Shown here piece by piece: positions 47,004 to 54,942 of a DNA stretch of 64,000 nt. The stretch spans positions 1 through 64,000 of the forward strand of contig JAAYAL010000031.1 in NCBI GenBank assembly GCA_012719395.1. The letters are read 5' to 3'. The translations under genes were made by a program, and so were the position numbers. This stretch comes from Gaiellales bacterium. GTDB lineage: Bacteria; Actinomycetota; Thermoleophilia; RBG-16-64-13. How positions within the stretch are numbered: position 1 is the first letter of the stretch; every line of letters starts with the position of its first letter. The notes beneath the pieces were generated by a model. That model saw only the letters and a list, made by a program, of their open reading frames with translations. It had not been told where the DNA came from and searched no databases.

Positions 47004-47609
47004 TCACTCTCCCAAAGCCGCACGGACGGGGATGGTCCGCATGTTGTCGTAGCCGTGCCTGCCTTCGCGGATGCGCCGCCTGATCATCTCCAAGCCCTGC
47101 CAGAGGGCTTCGGGCCGCGGGGGGCAACCGGGAATGTACACATCCACTGGAAGAAGTGCATCGATACCCTGCACGACGTTGTACGTGTTCCAGATGTTGC
47201 CCGAGGTGGCGCAGGAACCCATCACCACCACCCACTTGGGATCCGGTATCTGCTCGTAGAGGCGGATGACGCGGGGCGCCATCTTGATGGAGACCCAGCC
47301 CGAAATGATCATGCCATCCGCCTGGCGGGGTGAAGCGCGCATGGCTTCCATCCCGAAGCGGGAGATGTCCCACCGGGGACCCGCCATTGCCATCATCTCG
47401 AACGCGCAGCAGGCCAGGCCGAACAACAGAGGCCAGTAGGACACGGTGGAGCCGAAGTTGAGGACCTTGTCCAGCGTGGTGACGGTCACCCCGGGGATGT
47501 GGTCCTCCTCGGCCTCCAGCGCCTTCTGCACCTCCACGTTGGAGGGGGTCCTGAGCGCTGAGGTGAGATCGCGGATCTGGCGGGGGTCCCTCGGATCAGC
47601 TATTCCCAC
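47004..47609 (-). CDS. nuoB: Complex I subunit NuoB (20-kDa type, cluster N2)
   Basis: Holds cluster N2, the last iron-sulfur centre before quinone. The ligands are the CC pair in GLACCAFEMM, Cys in GSCATSGN and Cys in PGCPPRPEAL, all present. GTG 47609 (MGIADPRD) is preferred because AAGGGAG precedes it; GTG 47630 in the same frame would overlap nuoA by 31 bases. An N-terminal extension of about 45 residues precedes the conserved core. Confidence 0.95.
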   Translation of the reverse strand: MGIADPRDPRQIRDLTSALRTPSNVEVQKALEAEEDHIPGVTVTTLDKVLNFGSTVSYWPLLFGLACCAFEMMAMAGPRWDISRFGMEAMRASPRQADGMIISGWVSIKMAPRVIRLYEQIPDPKWVVVMGSCATSGNIWNTYNVVQGIDALLPVDVYIPGCPPRPEALWQGLEMIRRRIREGRHGYDNMRTIPVRAALGE

Positions 47610-47968
47610 GAAAGAACTCCCTTCTTCCACGCGTACACGAAGCCGACAAGCAGGATGGCGATGAACACCAACATGTCGACAAAGGCCACGGTACCCAGCG
47701 TCCGCAACGTCACCGCCCAGGGATACATGAAGACTGCTTCAAGATCGAAGAGCACGAAGAGGACGGCCACCAAGTAGTAGTGGACGTTGTAGGGGACGCG
47801 GGCGTCACCAGTTGGCCGCACGCCACATTCGTAGGGAATCCCCTTGTTGGGGTTTCGGCTGGTGGGCATGAGACGGTGCACGATCCAGAGCATCGCCACG
47901 AACATACCGGCGGCCAGCACAATCATTAGGAAGAATTGGATGAAGATATCGACGGTAGCATTGACCAC
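47600..47968 (-). CDS. nuoA: Complex I subunit NuoA
   Basis: Three-helix membrane subunit of 122 residues. KGIPYECGVRPTGDARVPYN is the family loop with the conserved Cys that senses quinone-site state, and FDLEAVFMYPWAV follows. GTG start with AGAGGTG before it. It is the first gene of the operon; the 3' end overlaps nuoB by 10 bases. Confidence 0.95.
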   Translation of the reverse strand: MVNATVDIFIQFFLMIVLAAGMFVAMLWIVHRLMPTSRNPNKGIPYECGVRPTGDARVPYNVHYYLVAVLFVLFDLEAVFMYPWAVTLRTLGTVAFVDMLVFIAILLVGFVYAWKKGVLSWE

Positions 47969-48025
47969 GGGCGCACCTCTGGGCTCGTTTGGCAGGACCG
48001 CGAAGACGCCTATTCAGCGTTGGCC

Positions 48026-48055
48026 ACAATACCAAGGAAAGGGTCCTTCGCGCAA
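48026..48055 (-). promoter_or_regulatory. Putative nuo operon promoter
   Basis: On the minus strand TTGCGC (48055-48050) and TATTGT (48031-48026) are separated by 18 bp, about 58 bp upstream of the nuoA start. Both boxes match the sigma-70 consensus at four positions or more. The rest of the gap 47969-48205 shows no gene. Confidence 0.45.
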
Positions 48056-48205
48056 CTTGGTTGGGGCGGCACTGCAGCGGATTCCCCGCTTTCCATACGC
48101 CTTTTCCTCCGGTCGGCCGGAGTCGGCGGACTCGGTGCCCGGCAGGGGGCCGCTGACTGGCCGGACAGTAAGCGCTCTTGCCGGTCCCGCAAAGGGTTGG
48201 GACCC

Positions 48206-48244
48206 GGGAAGAAGGGCGGCGGCGCCCCTGAGGGCGCCGCCGCC
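48206..48244 (-). terminator. GC-rich hairpin terminator after etfA
   Basis: On the minus strand a 13-bp perfect stem (48244-48232 with 48227-48215) and 4-nt loop is followed by CTTCTTCCC, a weak pyrimidine tail. It lies 45 bp after the etfA stop and probably ends the acyl-CoA dehydrogenase/fix/etf operon. Confidence 0.65.
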
Positions 48245-48288
48245 ACAAGAACTTCTGCTGCCCGCGCAGCGGGAGGACGATGGCCGAT

Positions 48289-49239
48289 CTACTTCTTCTT
48301 CAGAGCTTCGGTGAGGGCGGGGACAACGGCGTAAATGTCGCCAACGAGCCCATAGTCCGCGAAAGCGAAGATGGGGGCCTTATCATCCTTGTTGATGGCC
48401 ACGATGATCTTGGAGGTGCCGATACCCACCGTGTGTTGCACCTGACCGGAGATGCCACAGCTCAGGTAGAGGGTAGGCTTGGCCTTGGTGCCGGAGAGGC
48501 CGACCAAGCGGTTCTCGGAGAGCCACTCCCAATCGCAGAGGCTCTTGGTGCAGCCCATCTCGGCGCCGAGAGCGGCGCAGAGGGACTCGACCATGGGCAG
48601 GTCTTCCTTCTTGGCCAAACCGCGGCCGATGCAAACCAGGCGATCGGCGGCGTCCAGATTGACGGCCGCTCCCTCCTTCGGCTTGGTCTCCACCAGCTTG
48701 ACGGCGGAGGGGGTGAGGCTGAGGGACGGTGTGACCACGGTGCCGGCTCCTGCCACCACATCGCCGACTTCGAAAGTCTTGGGCATGACCGCAAAGACCT
48801 TGATGGGGGTGTTGACCTTCTCCTTGGCCACGGTAGCGCCGCCGTAGGAGAAGTGGGACGCCACTAGGTCCGAGCCTTCCACGACCACGGAGCCTGCGTC
48901 GGTGACCGCGGCGGCGCCGAGCTTCTGCGCCAGCCGGCCGGCCAGCTCTTTGCCGCGGCGGGTGGAGCCGATGATGACGTATTCGGCGCCGGCTTCCTTG
49001 GCGATCTGAGCCAGGGCTTCGGCCACGACGTCAGTCTGCAGACCTTCAAGGGCCGGGTCCTTGCCGACAAAGACGCGATCTGCGCCGTAGGCGCCAAGTT
49101 CGGCAGCATCGGCGTCCGCATTGGGGCCAAGGGCGGCTGCGGAGATGCCCATGCCCAACGCGGCGGCGAAGCCCTTGCCCGCGTACGCCAGTTCCTTGGC
49201 GTTGGTGAGCAGGTCGCTGTAAACGAGGATGTCTGCCAT
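48289..49239 (-). CDS. etfA: Electron-transfer flavoprotein alpha subunit (EtfA/FixB)
   Basis: FAD-binding subunit of an Etf pair. The 316-residue protein has GRGLAKKEDLPMVESLCAALG, SGTKAKPTLYLSCGISGQVQH and AINKDDKAPIFAFADYGLVGD (each a part of the FAD-binding domain signature). It lies downstream of etfB and of fixX- and fixC-like genes, the order of an EtfABCX system in which NADH electrons are split between ferredoxin and quinone. Bifurcation itself is not proven by the sequence. Confidence 0.94.
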   Translation of the reverse strand: MADILVYSDLLTNAKELAYAGKGFAAALGMGISAAALGPNADADAAELGAYGADRVFVGKDPALEGLQTDVVAEALAQIAKEAGAEYVIIGSTRRGKELAGRLAQKLGAAAVTDAGSVVVEGSDLVASHFSYGGATVAKEKVNTPIKVFAVMPKTFEVGDVVAGAGTVVTPSLSLTPSAVKLVETKPKEGAAVNLDAADRLVCIGRGLAKKEDLPMVESLCAALGAEMGCTKSLCDWEWLSENRLVGLSGTKAKPTLYLSCGISGQVQHTVGIGTSKIIVAINKDDKAPIFAFADYGLVGDIYAVVPALTEALKKK

Positions 49240-49240
49240 G

Positions 49241-50023
49241 TTACGCCTCCAGGACCCCGTCTTTGATAAGGGCGTCGATCAGGGCCGCGCACTGCTCTTC
49301 CGCGCTGCCTTCGATCATGACGTTCTTCCGCTGCTGCTCCTCCGCCAGGTTGGAGAGCACGGCCTTCTGCGGGGCGACCGCTGCGGCGTCCAGCCCCACG
49401 TCGCCCAGGGTCCACTCAGTAGTGGGCTTCTTGCCGGCCTTCATGATGTTCATGAGGGTCGGGATACGGGGCTCATTGATCTCGCTGGTGACAGTGACGA
49501 CGGCCGGCAGACTGGATTCAAGCACCTCAATGAGGTCGCCCATGCCACGTTCCGCCGTGAGCTTGCCGTCGGCAACGGTCAGCTTCTTGGCGTAGCCTAT
49601 CTCCGGGAGGGCAAGCAACTCTGCCACCCGGGGGCCCATCTGGCCGCTGTAGTTGTCCGTGGAGCCTTCAGCGAACACGATCAGATCTGCGCCGCCGATC
49701 TTCTCGATGGCTTTGGCCAGAGCCAGGGCCTTGCCGGCTTGGTCCGCGGCTGTCAGCGCGTCGTCGGACAGGATGTAGGCTTCGTCCGCGCCCATGGCGA
49801 GGACTTCCTTCATGGTGTCTTTGATCTTGCGGTTGCCTTCGGCGATGGTCAACGCCACGACTTGGGTGTCGCCGACGGCCGCCTGCAGCTGCAGGGCAGC
49901 TTCAACCGAGTTCTTGTCCAGATCCCCGACTTTGTAGGGGACTGCCTCCAGGATGGGCTCACGATTCTTGATGCGAATCATCTGGAGATCTGGGTTTGTC
50001 TTGACTGGAACAATAATCTTCAA
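49241..50023 (-). CDS. etfB: Electron-transfer flavoprotein beta subunit (EtfB/FixA)
   Basis: The 260-residue protein is a typical Etf beta chain: MKIIVPVKTNPD, then ALAMGADEAYILSD-like segments (here VLAMGADEAYIL) and the loop VFAEGSTDNYSGQMGPRVAELL, which in FixA-type proteins contacts the NADH-site FAD. It starts twelve bases after the fixX stop; etfA starts one base after its stop. Confidence 0.94.
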   Translation of the reverse strand: MKIIVPVKTNPDLQMIRIKNREPILEAVPYKVGDLDKNSVEAALQLQAAVGDTQVVALTIAEGNRKIKDTMKEVLAMGADEAYILSDDALTAADQAGKALALAKAIEKIGGADLIVFAEGSTDNYSGQMGPRVAELLALPEIGYAKKLTVADGKLTAERGMGDLIEVLESSLPAVVTVTSEINEPRIPTLMNIMKAGKKPTTEWTLGDVGLDAAAVAPQKAVLSNLAEEQQRKNVMIEGSAEEQCAALIDALIKDGVLEA

Positions 50024-50035
50024 GGGTCCGCTCCT

Positions 50036-50317
50036 CTAAGCACTCCTGTACTGGATGCCGTTTTCGCCGCGTGGATACTCCCACTCCAGGGCATCTTCCA
50101 AGCAGCAGAGCAGGCAGGTTCCGCACTCCAAGCAACCTTCCCAGTCAACGGTGACGTTGCCCTGGTCGTCCAGCTTGTAGAGGAAAGCCGGGCAGATGTA
50201 GAGGCAGACCTTGTCCTTGCACTTGGTGTTGCATATTTCCGTGTTGACGGTGATGTGACGCTCTTTGCCGATCTTGAATACGTTGTGGCCGAGCTTCCCT
50301 TCAACGGTGGTTCCCAT
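50036..50317 (-). CDS. fixX: FixX-like ferredoxin
   Basis: Ferredoxin-like partner of FixC. The 93-residue protein has cysteines in CNTKCKDKVCLYICP and CLECGTCLLCCLEDALEWEYPRG, the split pattern of FixX (cluster ligands spread over both segments). It would carry electrons from FixC to quinone or within the EtfABCX complex. The ATG follows a stretch with GGCGGCTAC and lies 14 bases after the fixC stop. Confidence 0.92.
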   Translation of the reverse strand: MGTTVEGKLGHNVFKIGKERHITVNTEICNTKCKDKVCLYICPAFLYKLDDQGNVTVDWEGCLECGTCLLCCLEDALEWEYPRGENGIQYRSA

Positions 50318-50331
50318 GTAGCCGCCTTACC

Positions 50332-51618
50332 TCAGATCTTGCGCACGCCCATGAGTTCCTTGACGGTCTTAGCGTTCACGAAATCCTGCTTCACGCTGCC
50401 CATGACCTTGTGGTAGATGCCCTCCGTGGGGTCAGAAGTGAGTGTAAAGAGGCGCTCGAAGATCCGCCCGACCGACTGAGGATAATGGGTGAAGATGCGC
50501 GGGTTTTCTATGAAATGCGGGATGTGCTGGGCGGTCTCCAAGTCCTTGATCACCCAAGTGTCACGCATCATTTTCTCGTACATGGGGCCCGCCGCCGACA
50601 GGTCTCCCTGCTGCTTGGCTTCCAGCGTGGCCTTGGCGGCGTAGTAGCCGGACGCCACCGCGAAGTCCATGCCGCGGACGGTGTACAACTGGTTCAGTGC
50701 CAAGCCGGCGGTGTCACCCGCCAGCAGATAGCCGTCACCGTACAGTTGCGGGATGCCGGCATAGCCTGCTTCAGAGATGACATGGGCCGAGTACTCCAGC
50801 AACTCGCCACCGGCGACCAGGGGCGCAACATGCGGGTGGGCCTTGAAGTCGTCCAGCAGGGTGTAGACATCGATCTTGTCCGCGCGCTCTTTGGCATCCT
50901 TCATGCCCAGCACGATGCCGAATGAGATTGAGCTCTTGTTGGTGTAAAGGAATCCGCCACCCAGCATGCCCTTGGTGACTTCGCCCATGAAAAGATGGGC
51001 TGCGCCTTGGCCGGGGCTCAGATGCCAGCGGCTCTCGATGACTTCCTGGGGAAGCTCAATGGTTTCCTTGAAACCGACGGCGTGATCCTTCCACGACGGC
51101 TTCTGGCGGAGGCCGGCCTTGGTGGACACCAAGCCCAGCACGCCTTCGGCCACAATGGTCATGTCGGCGCCGATCTCGTCCTCGCCGGCGCGGATGCCGA
51201 TGACCTTGCCGTCTTCCATGAGCAGTTCGTCAACACGCTGGTTGGTGATGACCATGCCGCCCTTTTCCATGACCTGCTCAGACAACCACAGGTCCAGCGT
51301 AGCCCGGAGCACGGTGTAGGACTGGTACGGCTGGGCTGCGAACTTATCCGAAGCGAATTCGATAGTGGTGGCGTTGCCACTGTTCAGCAGAGTGATGAAC
51401 TCCCTGGTCACCGGCCGCTCGAAGGGGGCGGCTTCCCACAGCTCGGGATACATGTCACGAATGGGGCTGACGTACAGACGGCCGCCGGTGACGTTCTTGG
51501 CCCCAGCATAGTCGCCCCGCTCAATGAGGATGACCTCCAGGCCCTCTGAAGCCAAACCATAGGCAGCCGAGAGCCCTGCCAGGCCACCGCCCACGACGAT
51601 GCAATCGACCTTTTCCAT
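50332..51618 (-). CDS. fixC: FixC-like Etf:quinone oxidoreductase
   Basis: FAD protein homologous to Etf-quinone oxidoreductase. The 428-residue protein has the Rossmann motif VVGGGLAGLSAAYGLASEG near 8-26, YTVLRATLDLWLSEQ, GDTAGLALNQLYTVRGMD and the C-terminal Thr-x3-Asp-Pro-Thr-Glu segment. The separate FixX provides the iron-sulfur cluster that is fused in mitochondrial ETF-QO. It would reduce menaquinone, whose synthesis genes are in this window. GGAAGGGCTT precedes the ATG. Confidence 0.93.
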   Translation of the reverse strand: MEKVDCIVVGGGLAGLSAAYGLASEGLEVILIERGDYAGAKNVTGGRLYVSPIRDMYPELWEAAPFERPVTREFITLLNSGNATTIEFASDKFAAQPYQSYTVLRATLDLWLSEQVMEKGGMVITNQRVDELLMEDGKVIGIRAGEDEIGADMTIVAEGVLGLVSTKAGLRQKPSWKDHAVGFKETIELPQEVIESRWHLSPGQGAAHLFMGEVTKGMLGGGFLYTNKSSISFGIVLGMKDAKERADKIDVYTLLDDFKAHPHVAPLVAGGELLEYSAHVISEAGYAGIPQLYGDGYLLAGDTAGLALNQLYTVRGMDFAVASGYYAAKATLEAKQQGDLSAAGPMYEKMMRDTWVIKDLETAQHIPHFIENPRIFTHYPQSVGRIFERLFTLTSDPTEGIYHKVMGSVKQDFVNAKTVKELMGVRKI

Positions 51619-51630
51619 AAGCCCTTCCTT

Positions 51631-51683
51631 GCCCGACCGGCGCCGATCCCCGGGTGGGGGACGCGGCGCCGGTTTGTTCGGGC
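51631..51683 (-). other. Intercistronic hairpin between acyl-CoA dehydrogenase and fixC
   Basis: CCGGCGCCG (51637-51645) pairs with CGGCGCCGG (51664-51672). Nested C/G-rich pairs lie inside, and GCCCGA (51631-51636) with TCGGGC (51678-51683) lies outside. It is 13 nt upstream of the fixC ATG on the transcribed strand and lacks a T-run. A stability or processing element, or a partial terminator, would explain it. Confidence 0.5.
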
Positions 51684-51708
51684 TACCCTATTGTGAGTGG
51701 TGCCGAGA

Positions 51709-52935
51709 TCAGTCCTTGAACGGGTTGTACTCGTCGCCGAACTCGTCGCGGCAGATGATGCCGCGCATGATGTTGAGGCCGCCTTCGGCACCAACCTCGT
51801 AGGACATGACGCCGCGGAGCATCATCTCGAGCGGGGTGTCCTTGGTGTAGCCGAAGCCGCCGTGGTAGATCATGCCGTGGCGGGCGATGTCATGACCCAG
51901 GGTCGGGGAGAGGCACTTGCAGGTGCTGACGACCTTGTTGAGCTCAGCCCGGGAGAAGGTGCCGGGATTGACATCATTGTAACCATACATCCAAGCCGCG
52001 CGGGTCAGGTTCAGCTTGAGCATGTCGAGCTGCATCCAGTCGTCCGCCATCTCGAAGGAGATGCGCTCGGCCTTGGAGATGGGCTTGCCGAACAGCACGC
52101 GCTGCTTGCAGTAGTCGCGGGAGAGCTCAAGCGACTTCTCGGCGCCGCCAAGGCAGGCAGCGGCGACGATAATACGAGCGGCGTTGAAGCCGTCCATGTT
52201 CACGTAGAAGCCCTTGCCCTCTTCACCCAGCAGGCACCACTTCGGAACCTTGGCGCCCTTGTAGATGAAGCCACCCGTGGAGAGACCCATCCGGCCCATG
52301 TCCTTGTACACATGGTCGGTGATGCCCTCGGTGTCACGCGGCACGTAGATGAAGCTCATGCCCTTGTAGCCGGCGTTCGGGTCGGTCTTGGCCAGGGTGC
52401 AGTGACCCGACGGGTAACCCCACTTGGCACATTCCTTCGGGCCAGAGATGTAGGCCTTCTCGCCGCTGAAGACGTAGTAGTCGCCTTCCGGGGGGGCAAT
52501 GGTGGTGATGTTGGCCAGGTCGGAACCGCCACCGGGCTCGGTGGTGTTGATACCGCAGAAGCACTTGCCTTCCGCGACCTTCGGGAGAACCAGTTCCTTC
52601 AGTTGTTGGGTGCCGTACTTGTTGATGATGTACGCCCAGCCGATGGTCAGAAGGGTGTAAACCGGAGTGGACATGGACATGTCAGCGCGGGCGATCTCGA
52701 AGATCGTGATCATGGCGTAGACCATGCGTTCTTCGTCCGGGATATCCAGGCCACCAAAGCGCTCCGGGATGGTGGTCCCGAACATGCCCATGCTGGCCAT
52801 GCCTTCGGTGATATCGGTGGGGATACCGTCTTCGGCTTCATCGATGCCGCGGGCGCGCGGCCAGAGGTTGGTCTCAAGCCACTGGCGGATGGACTGGCGA
52901 TACAGTTCCTGTTCGGGGGTGAACCTAAAATCCAT
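51709..52935 (-). CDS. Acyl-CoA dehydrogenase
   Basis: FAD enzyme that oxidises an acyl-CoA to the enoyl-CoA and passes electrons to Etf. The 408-residue protein has FSGEKAYISGPKECA, GFGYTKDTPLEMMLRGVMSYEVG split near the C-terminus, and NTTEPGGGSDLANITT in the middle, matching the family (T-x-P-x-x-G-S-D). The predicted catalytic-base region carries Glu within EVGAEGGLNIMRG. GTAGGAGGAGTAG is an excellent ribosome-binding site. As the first gene of the unit before fixC, fixX, etfB and etfA it supplies or receives electrons for that module; a CaiA-like role is possible, but no other carnitine genes are present. Confidence 0.93.
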   Translation of the reverse strand: MDFRFTPEQELYRQSIRQWLETNLWPRARGIDEAEDGIPTDITEGMASMGMFGTTIPERFGGLDIPDEERMVYAMITIFEIARADMSMSTPVYTLLTIGWAYIINKYGTQQLKELVLPKVAEGKCFCGINTTEPGGGSDLANITTIAPPEGDYYVFSGEKAYISGPKECAKWGYPSGHCTLAKTDPNAGYKGMSFIYVPRDTEGITDHVYKDMGRMGLSTGGFIYKGAKVPKWCLLGEEGKGFYVNMDGFNAARIIVAAACLGGAEKSLELSRDYCKQRVLFGKPISKAERISFEMADDWMQLDMLKLNLTRAAWMYGYNDVNPGTFSRAELNKVVSTCKCLSPTLGHDIARHGMIYHGGFGYTKDTPLEMMLRGVMSYEVGAEGGLNIMRGIICRDEFGDEYNPFKD

Positions 52936-53425
52936 CTACTCCTCCTACACGTTGTGCTTTTCCGGCTCCTGGCACCTCGTGCGCCGAGAGCCGGTTGTTG
53001 CCTGTGACATGTTCCTTCGCACCAGACTGCCCAGTTTCCTAGATCACCCCCTCTGAACGCAAGACCTTGTTGCGTTCGGTTGATGGCCTAGCTCAGCACA
53101 CAAACCGCCTTGCAGCGGCCCCGGGAGGAGACGCCGCCGACGATGGCTGACAAGAAAGCCGTCCATGATGGTGACGCTGTCGCTGAGACGTCCGATGGTT
53201 CTTCCGCACATGGATTCACCAACCACCTGCGTTGGATCGAGGCCCTTGATTTCCTCGAATGCTCCCGGCATCTCCTGCTCTCCACGTGGGATAAGGATGC
53301 AAAGTGATGAAACCGCCTCGCTTATGGCGCGAGAATCACCTTCATTGCTGGGAGCCCATAGCCGTGAGAAGACGGCAGGCCAATGCCGTCCGACGTCTAC
53401 GTGTGCAGCCACCCTATGATGACAC
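52936..53425. other. 490-bp region without a confident gene; leader of the acyl-CoA dehydrogenase operon
   Basis: No frame here shows a recognisable family. The best plus-strand frame (53142-53307, start MADKKAVHDGD) and minus-strand frames up to 150 codons lack convincing composition. On the minus strand the leader of the acyl-CoA dehydrogenase gene contains a hairpin (CCGGCTC/GAGCCGG, with an inner GCAC/GTGC pair, at about 52961-52993) just upstream of the ribosome-binding site, and a perfect 8-7-8 inverted repeat at 53055-53077. A promoter for the operon should lie here, but none was pinned down. Confidence 0.5.
53055..53077. promoter_or_regulatory. Perfect 8-7-8 inverted repeat, candidate operator
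   Basis: GAACGCAA (53055-53062), seven bases, TTGCGTTC (53070-53077). It lies about 120 bp upstream of the acyl-CoA dehydrogenase start on the minus strand. There is no T-run and no adjacent gene end, so an operator is more likely than a terminator. The binding protein is unknown. Confidence 0.45.
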
Positions 53426-53770
53426 CTACGGGGACTTCGCGCAAGCGGATGCCAACGGCGACTGGTCAATGGCCTCGAAGGCGCGGCGGAGGGCAAAGAT
53501 GAGGGCTCCCTGAGAGTGACCTCTGTAGCGGTAGCGCACGATGGTCTCGATCGCCTGCCTGTCCGTGAGGACCGAGCGGCCCTTCAAGAGTCGACAGAAG
53601 TAGTCTCTGGCCAGAGCAGTCAAGAGCGTTGACGACACATCAAGGATGATTCCGTCTTCTCCCACCTCCAGGATGACTCCCACTCGTGCCTGGACGGGCT
53701 GGTGCGAGACCTCGTGAGGCAGTCGGGCGTAGCCGGAGAAGAGGAAGGTTTGGGGCTCAATTGGTTGCAT
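53426..53770 (-). CDS. DUF3870-like protein
   Basis: The 114-residue product has FLFSGYARLPHEVSHQPVQA, then GVILEVGEDGIILDVSSTLLTALARDYF, a G-x-S-L segment and YRGHSQGALIFALRRAFE near the end. This matches my memory of the DUF3870 family pattern (sGyarlP ... G-x-I-x-d ... tlvt-x-la-x-ef ... rYhG-x-x-qkAi-x-Al). The function is unknown. It lies upstream of the acyl-CoA dehydrogenase/fix operon on the same strand. TACAAT lies so close to the ATG that the mRNA may be nearly leaderless. Confidence 0.65.
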   Translation of the reverse strand: MQPIEPQTFLFSGYARLPHEVSHQPVQARVGVILEVGEDGIILDVSSTLLTALARDYFCRLLKGRSVLTDRQAIETIVRYRYRGHSQGALIFALRRAFEAIDQSPLASACAKSP

Positions 53771-53877
53771 GGTGACCGCTATTGTACAGGTGTTTGGCTG
53801 AACGGTATCATCCTTACACGGTCAGAGCCCCACCATGGCCGCCGTGTTGGCGTCATTATTGCGGGGAGGTCAGCTCG

Positions 53878-54942
53878 TTGTCCCTGTCTGTCGGAATCGT
53901 GGGGCTGCCGAATGTCGGCAAATCCACGCTGTTTCACGCCTTGACGCGGCAGCAGGTCGCTGCCTCCAACTACCCCTTCTGCACTATTGACCCCAACGTG
54001 GGTGTGGTGCCTGTCCCTGACGAGCGGCTGGAGCGTATCAGCGAGATCGTGCGCCCGGAGAGGCTCATCCCCGCCACGGTGGAGTTCGTGGATATCGCCG
54101 GGCTGGTTCGGGGGGCCAGTCAGGGGGAGGGACTGGGCAACCAATTCCTGGCGCATATCCGGGAATGCGATGCTGTATGCGAGGTGCTGCGCGCCTTCGA
54201 GGCGCCGGATGTCATCCATGTGGAGGGGCGGATAGACCCATCATCTGACGCGGACACCGTGCTCACCGAGCTCATCCTGGCTGATATGGCCACGGTGGAG
54301 AAGGTGCTGGGCCGCCTCCGGAAACAGGCGCAGTCGGACAAGGGCATGAGGCCCAAACTGGAGGCCGTGGAACGGGTGGACGCGGTCCTGGGTCAGGGTC
54401 GTGCGGCCAGAGAAGCCGGTTTGGAGCACGAGCAGCTGGCCTTGCTGCACGATCTGCATCTTCTGACCCTCAAGCCACTCATCTACGTGCTGAATGTGAG
54501 TGAAGATGCCGTGGGTCGGGAAGCGGCGCCGATCGGTGGCATAGAAGCAGTGCCCATCTGCGCCAAGCTGGAGGCTGAACTGGCGGACTTGGAGCCGGAG
54601 GACCGGGTCGAATTCCTGGCGGATCTGGGAGTGGAGAGGTCGGGGTTGGATCGGCTGGTGCGTACCTGCTACCGTCTGCTGGGGCTCATAACCTTCTTCA
54701 CGGCGCAACCGAACGAGGCGCGGGCCTGGACGGTGGCGGCGGGCAGCAAGGCTCCGCATGCCGCCGGTCAGATCCACAGCGATTTTGAGCGCGGCTTCAT
54801 CAAAGCCGAGGTAGTGGGCTTTTCTGTCTTGGACGAGCTGGGGTCGGAAGCGGCTGTCAAGGCCGCGGGCCGCATGCGCATCGAAGGCAAGGAGTATGTG
54901 GTGCAAGACGGTGACGTGATCCATTTCCGCTTCAATGTCTGA
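53878..54942 (+). CDS. ychF: Ribosome-associated ATPase YchF
   Basis: Obg-family P-loop protein that binds ATP in preference to GTP and associates with ribosomes; linked to stress responses. The 354-residue protein has [14 protein letters not shown] at 6-19, [33 protein letters not shown] and the C-terminal TGS domain (about 270-354) with [13 protein letters not shown] and [21 protein letters not shown] 53878 is preferred because GGGGAGGTCAG precedes it and it gives the normal N-terminus. Its stop overlaps the next gene by 8 bases. Confidence 0.95.
   Translation: MSLSVGIVGLPNVGKSTLFHALTRQQVAASNYPFCTIDPNVGVVPVPDERLERISEIVRPERLIPATVEFVDIAGLVRGASQGEGLGNQFLAHIRECDAVCEVLRAFEAPDVIHVEGRIDPSSDADTVLTELILADMATVEKVLGRLRKQAQSDKGMRPKLEAVERVDAVLGQGRAAREAGLEHEQLALLHDLHLLTLKPLIYVLNVSEDAVGREAAPIGGIEAVPICAKLEAELADLEPEDRVEFLADLGVERSGLDRLVRTCYRLLGLITFFTAQPNEARAWTVAAGSKAPHAAGQIHSDFERGFIKAEVVGFSVLDELGSEAAVKAAGRMRIEGKEYVVQDGDVIHFRFNV

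Noticed and set aside
53110-53307. Small plus-strand ORF in the leader of the acyl-CoA dehydrogenase operon
   Set aside because: No family pattern, poorly placed ribosome-binding site, and other frames of similar length overlap it on both strands.
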